Source: an uncultured Bacteroidales bacterium
GTDB taxonomy: Bacteria; Bacteroidota; Bacteroidia; Bacteroidales; Paludibacteraceae
Assembly (NCBI GenBank): GCA_900321775.1
Contig: ONXE01000052.1
Span: 1 to 10,692, forward strand
DNA: 10,692 nucleotides
Reading direction: 5' to 3'
Of this stretch, positions 1 to 6,556 are shown piece after piece. The translations under genes and the position numbers were made by a program. The notes beneath the pieces are model-generated. The model saw nothing but the letters and a program-made list of their open reading frames with translations, did not search any database and was not told the DNA's origin. Every line of letters starts with the position of its first letter. Positions within the stretch are counted from its first letter, which is position 1.

Positions 1-171
1 ATCCATACGGATTTCGAGCGCGGCTTCATCCGTGCCGAGGTAATCAAGTACGAGGACTACATCGCTCTTGGCGGCGAGGCGGCCTGTCGCGCTGCAGGCA
101 AATTGGGCGTGGAAGGCAAGGATTATCTGGTGCAGGATGGCGACATCATGCATTTCTTGTTCAATGTGTAA
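1..171 (+). CDS. ychF: GTP-binding protein YchF (OLA1 family), C-terminal end only
   Basis: Frame 1 is open from the first base and ends with TAA at 169-171, giving 56 residues of the C-terminus. The residues match the end of the YchF/OLA1 GTPase family: FIRAEVIKYEDY, then an Ala/Gly-rich helix, then GKDYLVQDGDIMHFLFNV, which is the closing part of the TGS-like domain. YchF is a cytoplasmic P-loop NTPase that binds ribosomes and is known to prefer ATP over GTP in several organisms. The G domain lies outside the window, so nothing can be said about its motifs. The exchanger gene follows 35 nt downstream on the same strand, with no terminator hairpin visible between them. Family assignment is by recognition of this conserved tail. 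Confidence 0.93.
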   Translation: MHTDFERGFIRAEVIKYEDYIALGGEAACRAAGKLGVEGKDYLVQDGDIMHFLFNV

Positions 172-187
172 GAGCAAAATAGTTTAG
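157..187 (+). promoter_or_regulatory. Weak candidate promoter for the cation exchanger
   Basis: TTG at 157-159, then 20 nt, then TAGTTTAG at 180-187. This is one base away from the Bacteroidota -7 consensus TAnnTTTG and has the right spacing to a -33 TTG. It overlaps the last codons of ychF. Transcription would start only about 12-15 nt before the exchanger ATG. A chance match in AT-rich sequence is quite possible, and read-through from ychF is the alternative. Confidence 0.25.
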
Positions 188-206
188 AGTTCAAGGGGGG
201 CGGACG

Positions 207-1202
207 ATGTTTGATTTTATAGACCCGTTTTTGGGGAACATATGGTTGCTGATAGTACTGCTGATTGGCGGTTTTGTGTTGCTGGTGAAAGGTGCTGACT
301 GGCTGGTGGATGGCGCGTCCTCGCTGGCTAAACGTTTCGGTATCTCCGACCTGGTGATAGGTCTTACTGTCGTAGCTTTTGGCACGTCGATGCCTGAGTT
401 TGTGGTCAATATGGTGTCTGTGGCAGAGGGCTCAACCGACTTGGCTATCACCAATATCCTGGGCTCTAACATCATCAACACCTTCGTCATCCTGGGCCTG
501 ACCGCTCTGGTCTATCCTGTCATATCACAGAAACGCAGTCGCGACTTCGATATCCCCATGAGCATCATCGCCGCGGTGCTGGTGTTTGCCATGGTGGTGG
601 TGGAATCGCCGTTTGGTGAGGAAGGCCGCGGCATCTCTCGCATGGGTGGCATCATCCTGCTTGTCCTGTTTGCTTATTTCCTCTACAATACCTTCCGCCA
701 CGCCAAGGATCATCCCGACGAGGCCGAAGCCGAAGCCGTGCAGCCGATGGTGGCATGGAAAGCCATTCTGCTGGTTTTGGTGGGCTTGGTGGGTTTGGTG
801 GTCGGCGGCGAACTGATAGTCAAAAGTGCCGTTCGTATAGCCACGGACTGCGGTGTGCCCGAGAGTATCATCGGCCTTACCATAGTGGCGCTGGGAACAT
901 CCTTGCCCGAACTGGCCACATCGGTTATGGCCGCCTTTAAGCACAACTGCGACATCGCCCTCGGCAATGTGATTGGCTCGAATATCTTCAACGTGTTCAT
1001 GGTACTCGGCACCAGCGCCGTAGTGCGTCCCTTGCCCGCTTACGACGGCATCGTCATGGACGCGTGGATGGCTGCTATCGGCAGCATGCTGGTTTGGCTG
1101 TTTGTCAAAACCAACAAAGAACGAGAAGTCAAACGCTGGGGTGGCGCTATCCTTCTCGTTCTGTATGCATGTTATTTAGCCATGCGACTAACGCAGGTCT
1201 AA
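207..1202 (+). CDS. CaCA-family Na+/Ca2+ exchanger (YrbG-like), inner membrane
   Basis: A 331-residue integral membrane protein of the calcium/cation antiporter superfamily, expected to exchange Ca2+ (or a similar cation) for Na+ or H+ across the inner membrane. Both halves of the family's internal duplication are visible. The first alpha repeat has GTSMPE at residues 59-64 and LGSN at 85-88. The second has GTSLPE at 230-235 and GSN at 257-259. The acidic residue of each GTSxPE motif (Glu64, Glu235) is the ion-coordinating position in the family. Several hydrophobic segments flank each repeat, with a charged cytoplasmic loop (HAKDHPDEAEAEA) in the middle. The length is normal for prokaryotic YrbG-type exchangers. 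The ATG at 207 is preceded by a purine-rich AAGGGGGG at 193-200, unusually SD-like for this phylum, which supports this start. The gene ends 3 bp from a convergent glycosyltransferase gene. Ion specificity cannot be read from the sequence. Confidence 0.92.
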   Translation: MFDFIDPFLGNIWLLIVLLIGGFVLLVKGADWLVDGASSLAKRFGISDLVIGLTVVAFGTSMPEFVVNMVSVAEGSTDLAITNILGSNIINTFVILGLTALVYPVISQKRSRDFDIPMSIIAAVLVFAMVVVESPFGEEGRGISRMGGIILLVLFAYFLYNTFRHAKDHPDEAEAEAVQPMVAWKAILLVLVGLVGLVVGGELIVKSAVRIATDCGVPESIIGLTIVALGTSLPELATSVMAAFKHNCDIALGNVIGSNIFNVFMVLGTSAVVRPLPAYDGIVMDAWMAAIGSMLVWLFVKTNKEREVKRWGGAILLVLYACYLAMRLTQV

Positions 1203-1205
1203 GAC

Positions 1206-1964
1206 TTATTTCCAGTATTTGATCACACCGTGCAAGGCCCAACTGATGAGGTAAAGAACACTCTTCACGCGGCCAAGTTTCTGTACCTGTCTGTAAACAA
1301 GGTACTGCGGCTTGATTACTTTCCATTTGTTGGCTGTCAACGAGTTAGCCGACATGCGGTAACTGCCCACCACACCTTGGTTGCCGTAAGCAACGCCGCA
1401 CTTACGCAGAATCTCCAACCAGTAGATATAATCATCCCGCAGGGAGCGGAACTCCTCGTGCAGGAACACTTTGCCGTAGGGCTTGGTGTCGTACAGACCC
1501 GTCAAACATGTGATAGAACAAGTCATCAGCAAGTCGTTGTAAGTGACTTTCTCGGGTGGAATAAACGGCCTGAGAATCTCCTCGCCATTCTCGTCGATAC
1601 GTTTGTGTCCACCATAGACCAACTGGCAGTGATGATGATGCAGCAGATTCAGTTGTTGCTCGATGAACCAGGGCTCCCATAGGTCATCACTGTCTAACAG
1701 CGCTATATAACGCCCTTTGGCGCGGCGAATACCGTGATTGCGGGCCGAGGCGCTGCCTCCGTTGGGTTGTGAATAGACGCGAATACGGTTGTCTTTCTCC
1801 GCATAGGAGAGGGCTATCTCTTCGCTCTTGTCCGTCGAGCCGTCGTTGATTATGAGCATCTCCCACTCGGTGTAGGTCTGCGTCAGGACGCTCTCGATAG
1901 TCTGCGCTATAAAGCGTTCTCCGTTGTACAGCGGAGTGATGATGCTTACCAAGTTGTTGTTCAT
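1206..1964 (-). CDS. Family 2 glycosyltransferase, last gene of the polysaccharide set
   Basis: A 252-residue GT-A fold glycosyltransferase of family GT2, expected to add one sugar from a nucleotide-sugar donor to a lipid-linked glycan on the cytoplasmic face of the inner membrane. The N-terminus SIITPLYNGERF (residues 7-18) starts the nucleotide-binding fold. INDGSTD (39-45) holds the conserved Asp41, and LLDSDDLW (89-96) gives the metal-binding DxD at 91-93. RDDYIYWLEIL (176-186) fits the catalytic-base region of LPS-type GT2 enzymes. No transmembrane segment is evident, although the C-terminal part is hydrophobic enough for peripheral membrane contact. A run of four His at 109-112 is an oddity. 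The start ATG overlaps the stop of the preceding gene by 4 nt (ATGA), indicating translational coupling. Donor and acceptor are unknown. Confidence 0.9.
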   Translation of the reverse strand: MNNNLVSIITPLYNGERFIAQTIESVLTQTYTEWEMLIINDGSTDKSEEIALSYAEKDNRIRVYSQPNGGSASARNHGIRRAKGRYIALLDSDDLWEPWFIEQQLNLLHHHHCQLVYGGHKRIDENGEEILRPFIPPEKVTYNDLLMTCSITCLTGLYDTKPYGKVFLHEEFRSLRDDYIYWLEILRKCGVAYGNQGVVGSYRMSANSLTANKWKVIKPQYLVYRQVQKLGRVKSVLYLISWALHGVIKYWK

Positions 1965-2683
1965 TTCTTTTGTTTCAACTTATATTTAGCCACGTGATAG
2001 AGTACCACCATGCGACTCCAAATTTTCACTACAATTGACCGCTTGCTACGAACCAACAGCGACTGACCCAGGTTGGTACGCGCCAAATCATGTCGTCTGT
2101 ACAGCAGCAGCGGTTCGTCCAGAAACAGCACTCTTCCGGTCATCTCTGCCACCAATCCAAGCCATATATCGTGACCGATTTCGTTGGTCTTGGGGAATGG
2201 TAACGCCGCCTCAAGGACAGAACGCCTAAATGCCATACACGACCCGAAATAGGTGTTGTTCAGTGCGTTCTTCAAAAGTCCGGGGCCCGAACCGTAGAAA
2301 CGGAAAAACGACGGATACAACACCTGCATGTTGTCATCCACTACACGGCTGTCATGAACCACCAAATCCACCTCTTCCAGCGCCCGAACACATTGCTCCA
2401 CTTTCCCGGGCAGCCATTTATCATCCTGGTCGGATAAGAAGATAATGTTCCCTCTCGCAGCACGCAATGCGTTGTCGAAGTTCCACTTGAAGTAATGTGC
2501 CTTGCTATGCAGCACCCTGATACGCGGATCTGCCAGACTTTCTACCAACTCCAGCGTCTTGTCCGTCGATTCGTCATCACTCACTACCACCTCGTCTTCT
2601 TGTCCCAACTGGCACAAGATAGAACGCAATTGCTCCAGAATGTACTTCTCACCATTATATGTCGTCACACACACACTGATCAT
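1961..2683 (-). CDS. Family 2 glycosyltransferase (rhamnosyltransferase-like)
   Basis: 240 residues, GT2 family. The N-terminus ISVCVTTYNGEKYI (residues 2-15) is typical. SDDESTDKT (35-43) carries the donor-binding acidic pair, and FLSDQDDKW (82-90) gives the DxD motif. GHDIWL, in the last third, is the usual HD(I/Q)W motif of this subgroup, which includes rhamnosyl- and galactosyltransferases of O-antigen loci. The reading frame stays open upstream to an ATG at 2773, but that would overlap the preceding gene by about 94 nt. The ATG at 2683-2681 puts the conserved GT2 N-terminus at residue 2 and makes an ATGA overlap with the upstream TGA, so I chose it. The C-terminus is Lys-rich and hydrophobic, consistent with membrane association. 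The sugar specificity is not known. Confidence 0.9.
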   Translation of the reverse strand: MISVCVTTYNGEKYILEQLRSILCQLGQEDEVVVSDDESTDKTLELVESLADPRIRVLHSKAHYFKWNFDNALRAARGNIIFLSDQDDKWLPGKVEQCVRALEEVDLVVHDSRVVDDNMQVLYPSFFRFYGSGPGLLKNALNNTYFGSCMAFRRSVLEAALPFPKTNEIGHDIWLGLVAEMTGRVLFLDEPLLLYRRHDLARTNLGQSLLVRSKRSIVVKIWSRMVVLYHVAKYKLKQKK

Positions 2684-3429
2684 AATCGAGCCAGAATATG
2701 TCTGATTTTCCAATACACAAACGCCGGCAGCGTGTTCCAGCAGATACCTTTGCCGGCAAGATATGCCTTCCAAAACAATTTGCGTTTCTCACGCCATCCT
2801 TGCAGACTCATCCCCTTGTATTCTACTGCTCCCAACGTGTTCTTGCCGTGCTGTCGATACAATACTAACGCCTCGCGGACGGGTATCACATGTCCTCCTG
2901 CACGCAGGGTGGAAACGGCTATCCATTGGTCGTGCATATACGCCTGATTGCCAAAAGGAAGACTCACTTTTCGAGCCGCAGCGTTCAACAACATCGCACA
3001 ACCGGTGACGCAGTTGCTGATTGCCATATACGGCAAGTGGTGGTCCAGCATATCCGGGTTGAGTCCTGAGTACTGCCAAAACGATGCTGCAATACGCTTC
3101 AATCCGGAATCCACAACCTCCAAATCGCAGTGCACAACCAGAGGAGTCTGCTTTCCATACGACCGCTCCGCCTCCTCCATCGCACCAATGAGACGTTCCA
3201 TCTTTTGAGGTTTCCACACATCGTCTTGGTCTGCAAAAGCGTAGTAGTCATATCCGTCCGTCTCTCGAAGTAACGTCTCAAACGACTTCATCGCTCCCAG
3301 GCGCGTCTCGCTATCATCACGTCGAACCAGGGCGCACGAAACGGTCTGTCTTCCAATCGAATCGAGTTGTTCCGACAAATAAGTAGCATTGGGACAATAT
3401 GTCGATAGCAGTATAGCTGTTCTCATCAT
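2680..3429 (-). CDS. Family 2 glycosyltransferase (rhamnosyltransferase-like)
   Basis: 249 residues, GT2 family, in the same subgroup as its downstream neighbour. AILLSTYCPN (5-14) begins the fold, RRDDSET (36-42) is the equivalent of the SDDxS donor motif, and FADQDDVWKP (65-74) is the DxD loop. MHDQWI at 165-170 carries the HDxW motif (His166, Asp167). It is expected to transfer a sugar to a lipid-linked repeat unit in the cytoplasm. The first ATG (3429-3427) overlaps the stop of the polymerase gene as ATGA. A second ATG follows directly, so the true start could be one codon later. Similarity in motifs to the next gene suggests the two may be old duplicates, but overall they look well diverged. 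Confidence 0.9.
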   Translation of the reverse strand: MMRTAILLSTYCPNATYLSEQLDSIGRQTVSCALVRRDDSETRLGAMKSFETLLRETDGYDYYAFADQDDVWKPQKMERLIGAMEEAERSYGKQTPLVVHCDLEVVDSGLKRIAASFWQYSGLNPDMLDHHLPYMAISNCVTGCAMLLNAAARKVSLPFGNQAYMHDQWIAVSTLRAGGHVIPVREALVLYRQHGKNTLGAVEYKGMSLQGWREKRKLFWKAYLAGKGICWNTLPAFVYWKIRHILARL

Positions 3430-4646
3430 TGTTCAATATTACGTGCACCTGCATCACCCCAATCGTTGCTACAACTCTCCAGGTGCGCCATCTCTCGACG
3501 GTTTTTCTCTACCTCATCCTTATTAAACACACTTGTGTAAGGCGCGTAGAACTCATACATGTAGAAGTCATTCTGCGGATAATAGGTCAGTAGTGACCAC
3601 ATATATAATAACACGAATGCCACAACCGATCCGCCGCGAACCAGCAGATGACGCTGTTCTTCAAAAAGCATACGCGACACTTCTGCCAACGCCATCAGTT
3701 CAAACACCATTACGTAGTTGGTGAAACGCGTAAAACCCGGCACTGCCGCCGCCACAATGCCCAAAGGCAGAAAAAAAGCCACCATGCGTTCGCGCCACTC
3801 ACACTCTTTCTCCTCATCCACACCATGCATCGAATATAGAATCAGCACGGACGGAACAAGCAGAAAATGCAGCAGAAAACGCAGAAAACCATTGAAATTG
3901 GTGGCAAAAGCAGCATAACCCTCTAAGCGGAAACTCAGAAATTCCGGTAGCGCACCCGAGTGGCTCACTGCCACTGTCAACAGCATATCGCTAACGACCC
4001 ATACACCGAAAGCAGCCAAGGTTGCCCAACCTATCGTCGCCCAACTCATCCTGATACGTACGAAGGGATAAAGAAGCAACACCAATGCCGAGATATGGAA
4101 ACCAACCGCCAATACAACAAACACCCAGAACAACCCTTTCCGCCCCGTGGTGAAACACTCTATTCCGACAAGTGCCATGGCAATCGCCAGACCCTCACGC
4201 ATCACTTCCGTGTTGAAAAGAAAAAACGTACCTACCAATAGGTAAAACAGCAGGAACATAAAACCGCGGTCACTGTGTCTGCTTATTACCCAGCATATCA
4301 CGCCGTTCACTACTAGTGCGTGCAGCAGTTGAAACACCACAAAATTGGCGCTGTATTGTCTTACCCATATGTTTACAAGCGACCACAAAGGCATGTAACC
4401 CGAGTGCTTCAATTCCCAGCCTAAAGTGGAAAGCAAGTCGTTTTCCATCGCTCCTTCGTACCAGTACTCGTAGTTGCGCTGATAGAAGAAAGTGTCTCCT
4501 CCCAGACCATCTCGCAGTCCCGCTATCAGCACCAAAAAGCCACACATCGCCACATAAGCGATGCATTTGGCTCCATGATACCCCTCCTCACGGTCAAAAA
4601 TGAGCGAGAAGAACAACGCCAGCACTATGAAGACAAAGTACACCAA
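3426..4646 (-). CDS. EpsG-family (Wzy-like) polysaccharide polymerase
   Basis: About 406 residues with many hydrophobic segments across the inner membrane. The signature GLRDGLGGDTFFY (residues 43-55) near the N-terminus is the hallmark of the EpsG family, relatives of Wzy that join repeat units at the periplasmic face. A polar C-terminal tail follows the last membrane segment and is rich in Glu/Arg/Asn. The frame begins with TTG at 4646-4644, with GTG directly after it at 4643-4641. There is no ATG until residue 34, which would cut off the first membrane segment, so a non-ATG start is likely. The start lies 3 nt past the stop of the Wzz-like gene, which points to translational coupling. Its place after wzz and before three transferases fits a Wzy-type assembly pathway. 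Confidence 0.85.
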   Translation of the reverse strand: MVYFVFIVLALFFSLIFDREEGYHGAKCIAYVAMCGFLVLIAGLRDGLGGDTFFYQRNYEYWYEGAMENDLLSTLGWELKHSGYMPLWSLVNIWVRQYSANFVVFQLLHALVVNGVICWVISRHSDRGFMFLLFYLLVGTFFLFNTEVMREGLAIAMALVGIECFTTGRKGLFWVFVVLAVGFHISALVLLLYPFVRIRMSWATIGWATLAAFGVWVVSDMLLTVAVSHSGALPEFLSFRLEGYAAFATNFNGFLRFLLHFLLVPSVLILYSMHGVDEEKECEWRERMVAFFLPLGIVAAAVPGFTRFTNYVMVFELMALAEVSRMLFEEQRHLLVRGGSVVAFVLLYMWSLLTYYPQNDFYMYEFYAPYTSVFNKDEVEKNRREMAHLESCSNDWGDAGARNIEQ

Positions 4647-4649
4647 TAC

Positions 4650-5447
4650 TTACAACCAATCTGGAATACGTTTTCTCCACGCCCAACACATCACCACAAG
4701 CGTTGCCAACATCAAGGCGACAACGGTGATCATCAGCCGTCTAGGGGATTCAGGACGCACCGGCACGTTCGCGCTGCGGATAACAGCAAACACAGGTTGA
4801 TGGTTCTGAGCATCTATCTCGCTCATCTCATACAACGTTCGCGCAGTCTGATTCGTTTCTGCCAACTCGGCATAACACTTCAGATTACGCTCGCGCACCT
4901 GTTGCTGATTCTGCGCGATATGGATGGCCAACTGTTCGCGGCATATGTTGGCAACACCGGCAGCCACCACCGGGTCCTCTGCAATAGCAGTTATAAGGCA
5001 TGAGTTCTCCTTGCGAATCAACTTGCCGGATATCATCTTACTCATACGCCCCCATACCTGTTCAGGCGACTTCAAGCGTTTGTTATAATGCTCGATGATT
5101 GGTTTCACCTCGCCTTTACTGTCACGTACAGGCCTTTCACCCAATTCGCGCAGAAACTCGCGATCTTCAATCATACCGGCATAGTGAATAGGCTGGATAA
5201 CGGTGGCTGACGTGTTCAGGGCCGCATCAATACCCAGGTCCCACGCCACTTGCTGCAGAGCACGTCGCTCTTGCAGGTTGTACTCGGGAACAAACTCGGT
5301 TTGGGCCTTCCACTTGCATGGCCAAAGATAGGTGGCAGCAAACGTACCTGCACCTACGATAATCCATGTGCATACAAACGCCCATTTGGCTCTCCATAGT
5401 TCAGAAAACATGGCACTGATATTGCGTGCGGACTGAGAACTATTCAT
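4650..5447 (-). CDS. Wzz-like chain-length determinant (polysaccharide co-polymerase)
   Basis: 265 residues from the chosen ATG at 5447. It has the two-membrane-segment layout of Wzz/polysaccharide co-polymerases: a hydrophobic segment near the N-terminus (around residues 22-42, WAFVCTWIIVGAGTF), a long periplasmic domain with a helical Gln/Glu/Arg-rich part, and a second segment near the C-terminus (ITVVALMLATLVVMCWAW). A Pro-containing stretch just before it (VPVRPESPRRL) is typical of the family. Such proteins form oligomers that set the length of Wzy-made polymers. It is short for a Bacteroidota Wzz, which often exceed 340 residues. The frame remains open back to a TTG at 5522, which would add 25 residues but starts inside the rpsP terminator region, so I prefer the ATG. 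I see no convincing promoter before it. There is no tyrosine-kinase domain. Confidence 0.8.
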   Translation of the reverse strand: MNSSQSARNISAMFSELWRAKWAFVCTWIIVGAGTFAATYLWPCKWKAQTEFVPEYNLQERRALQQVAWDLGIDAALNTSATVIQPIHYAGMIEDREFLRELGERPVRDSKGEVKPIIEHYNKRLKSPEQVWGRMSKMISGKLIRKENSCLITAIAEDPVVAAGVANICREQLAIHIAQNQQQVRERNLKCYAELAETNQTARTLYEMSEIDAQNHQPVFAVIRSANVPVRPESPRRLMITVVALMLATLVVMCWAWRKRIPDWL

Positions 5448-5520
5448 ACTTGTATCAGATGTGTATTGTAACTGTGATTCTTCTTCGGGCGACACTTTCC
5501 AACATGCCCATATTAGTTTC

Positions 5521-5551
5521 AAAAAGTCCGAAACCTTGCGATTTCGGACTT
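5521..5551 (-). terminator. Intrinsic terminator of rpsP
   Basis: A perfect 10-bp inverted repeat: AAGTCCGAAA at 5524-5533 and TTTCGGACTT at 5542-5551, with an 8-nt loop. Read on the minus strand the stem is followed by a run of five T (5525-5521, partly shared with the stem). It lies 24 nt past the rpsP stop codon at 5576. It also sits immediately upstream of the Wzz-like gene, so that gene needs either read-through or its own promoter. Confidence 0.85.
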
Positions 5552-5575
5552 ATTGCAGCCGTTTGCAACTGAAAT

Positions 5576-6148
5576 TTACTCAGCTGCAGGTGCTTCTGCT
5601 TCGGGAGCAGCCTCACCGTTGGCCTCTGCGATTGCTGCTTCAGCCTCTTTGGCAGCAGCCAGAGCGGCAGCGGCCTCAGCCTCTGCAGCAGCCTTGCGCT
5701 TCTCTGCCAACTCTGCAGCCTTAGCCTTGTTCTGCTCTACTTCCTGAGCCAGCAGAGCCTTGGCAGCAGCCAGTTTCTTCTCGGCTTCTTGAGCGGTAAT
5801 CTTACCGTTCTTTGCATCCTTCTGAGCCTTCCAAGCCTCGAATTTCTTCTGGGCGGTAGCCTCATCAAATGCACCTTTCTTTACGCCTCCCAGCAGGTGC
5901 TTCATCAGCAGGACTCCTTCGCCGGAGAGGATGTTCTTGGCAGTATCGGTCGGCTGTGCTCCTACGCCAATCCAGTACAATGCGCGCTCAAAATTGAGGT
6001 CCACAGTTGCCGGGTTGGTGTTCGGATTGTACGATCCAATACGTTCGATAAATTTGCCATCACGTGGCGCACGGCTGTCTGCTACTACAATGTGATAGTA
6101 AGCATAGTCTTTATGACCATGACGAGCCAAACGAATCTTTGTTGCCAT
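5576..6148 (-). CDS. rpsP: 30S ribosomal protein S16 (bS16) with extended C-terminal tail
   Basis: 190 residues. The first 80 or so are a standard bS16: ATKIRLARHGHKDYAYYHIVVADSRAPRDG, then FIERIGSYNPNTNP and ALYWIGVGAQPTDTA. bS16 binds 16S rRNA and is needed for assembly of the small subunit. The remaining 110 or so residues form a charged, Ala/Lys/Glu-rich region with coiled-coil character that ends almost entirely in Ala, Glu and Pro. Such tails are known in Bacteroidota bS16, whereas the E. coli protein has only 82 residues. The frame is open to 6187, but the ATG at 6148 gives the conserved MATKIRLARHG start, so I chose it. The gene has its own promoter, a structured leader and a terminator, so it is probably a single-gene transcript. 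Confidence 0.97.
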   Translation of the reverse strand: MATKIRLARHGHKDYAYYHIVVADSRAPRDGKFIERIGSYNPNTNPATVDLNFERALYWIGVGAQPTDTAKNILSGEGVLLMKHLLGGVKKGAFDEATAQKKFEAWKAQKDAKNGKITAQEAEKKLAAAKALLAQEVEQNKAKAAELAEKRKAAAEAEAAAALAAAKEAEAAIAEANGEAAPEAEAPAAE

Positions 6149-6235
6149 TTGTTTTTTTGTTGTTTGTACACATCGAGTGACACGCACTCATGTGGGGTTG
6201 TTAATAATGTTAACTCTGGTTTTACACGTAAAACC
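6149..6235 (-). promoter_or_regulatory. Structured 5' leader of rpsP
   Basis: The 85-nt or so transcribed leader holds three inverted repeats. The nearest to the gene is the strongest: CACAT plus GAGTG (6169-6173 and 6175-6179, one bulged base at 6174) pairs with CACTC plus ATGTG (6185-6189, 6190-6194) around a 5-nt loop. Upstream, GTTAA (6200-6204) pairs with TTAAC (6210-6214). At 6218-6235, GGTTTTAC and GTAAAACC form perfect 8-bp arms 2 bp apart, covering the likely transcription start, so this one may act as a DNA operator instead. Ribosomal-protein genes often have leaders bound by their own product. Whether this one is such a leader is inference. Confidence 0.5.
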
Positions 6236-6240
6236 GGCTG

Positions 6241-6272
6241 CAAAGGTACTGCTTTTTTTTGAACTGACCAAA
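6241..6272 (-). promoter_or_regulatory. Bacteroidota-type promoter of rpsP
   Basis: On the minus strand, TTTG (6272-6269) is followed after exactly 20 nt by TACCTTTG (6248-6241). This is a full match to the -33 and -7 elements used by the primary sigma factor of Bacteroidota. Transcription should start at about 6234, leaving a leader of about 85 nt before the rpsP ATG. Confidence 0.85.
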
Positions 6273-6282
6273 TTTTTTACTG

Positions 6283-6297
6283 AAAAAATGCACTTTT
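6283..6297 (-). repeat. 15-bp upstream element, copy 1 (rpsP promoter)
   Basis: AAAAAATGCACTTTT on the plus strand, identical to a second copy at 7635-7649. Its near edge begins 42 nt from the start of the TACCTTTG box (6241), about -49 to -63 from the predicted transcription start. The matching position at both promoters suggests an upstream promoter element or a protein-binding site. Confidence 0.55.
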
Positions 6298-6460
6298 TCT
6301 CCTTTTCCGGCGATTTTTGCACCTCTTTCCGTCAATTTCTTTCCTTTTGCATTACTTTTTTTACTCCCGTTTGCACAAAATCGATATGTCATCAATACCT
6401 CATCCGCCCTCACAATCAGCCAAAACACGTTTTCTTCTCCCTCATACACATCTTCCATTA

Positions 6461-6481
6461 GTATTATACTATGTATAATAC
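6461..6481. repeat. Perfect 8-bp AT-rich inverted repeat
   Basis: GTATTATA (6461-6468) and TATAATAC (6474-6481) are exact reverse complements separated by CTATG. No T-run follows on either strand, so it is not a classic terminator. It could be an operator-like site or a weak 3' hairpin of the DUF362 transcript. No adjacent promoter explains it. Confidence 0.45.
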
Positions 6482-6524
6482 CACAGCGCAACCCCATTTC
6501 ATCGTTTATCGGGACTTGATGAAG

Positions 6525-6556
6525 GGAGGGGCGTACCCTCTCATATACACCCCTCC
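6525..6556 (-). terminator. Possible 3' hairpin of the DUF362 gene
   Basis: On the minus strand, GGAGGGG (6556-6550) can pair with CCCCTCC (6531-6525). A second segment, GAGGG (6540-6536), can pair with the same downstream arm (CCCTC, 6530-6526), so two hairpins exclude each other. It lies 27 nt after the DUF362 stop codon. No run of T follows, so as an intrinsic terminator it is weak. Confidence 0.3.

Noticed and set aside
1190..1215. Shared terminator between the convergent exchanger and glycosyltransferase genes
   Set aside because: The 3-bp gap and the flanking codons hold only a very short palindrome with no T-run, so no terminator can be supported.
2684..2773. N-terminal extension of the middle glycosyltransferase
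   Set aside because: The added 30 residues do not resemble a GT2 N-terminus and would overlap the upstream gene by about 94 nt. The ATGA overlap at 2680-2683 fits the pattern of its neighbours.
5461..5747. Ala-, Gln- and Pro-rich open frames on the plus strand over the rpsP tail
   Set aside because: They mirror the Ala-rich codons of the S16 tail on the opposite strand and cross its terminator.
6283..6380. Repeated TGCA words as a CRISPR array
   Set aside because: The repeats share only about 5 bp, the spacing varies from 24 to 30, and no cas gene is present.
6222..6497. 91-residue Lys-rich open frame on the minus strand upstream of rpsP
   Set aside because: It runs through the rpsP promoter and the 15-bp element, has low-complexity Lys/Gly composition from the pyrimidine-rich DNA, and resembles no family I know.
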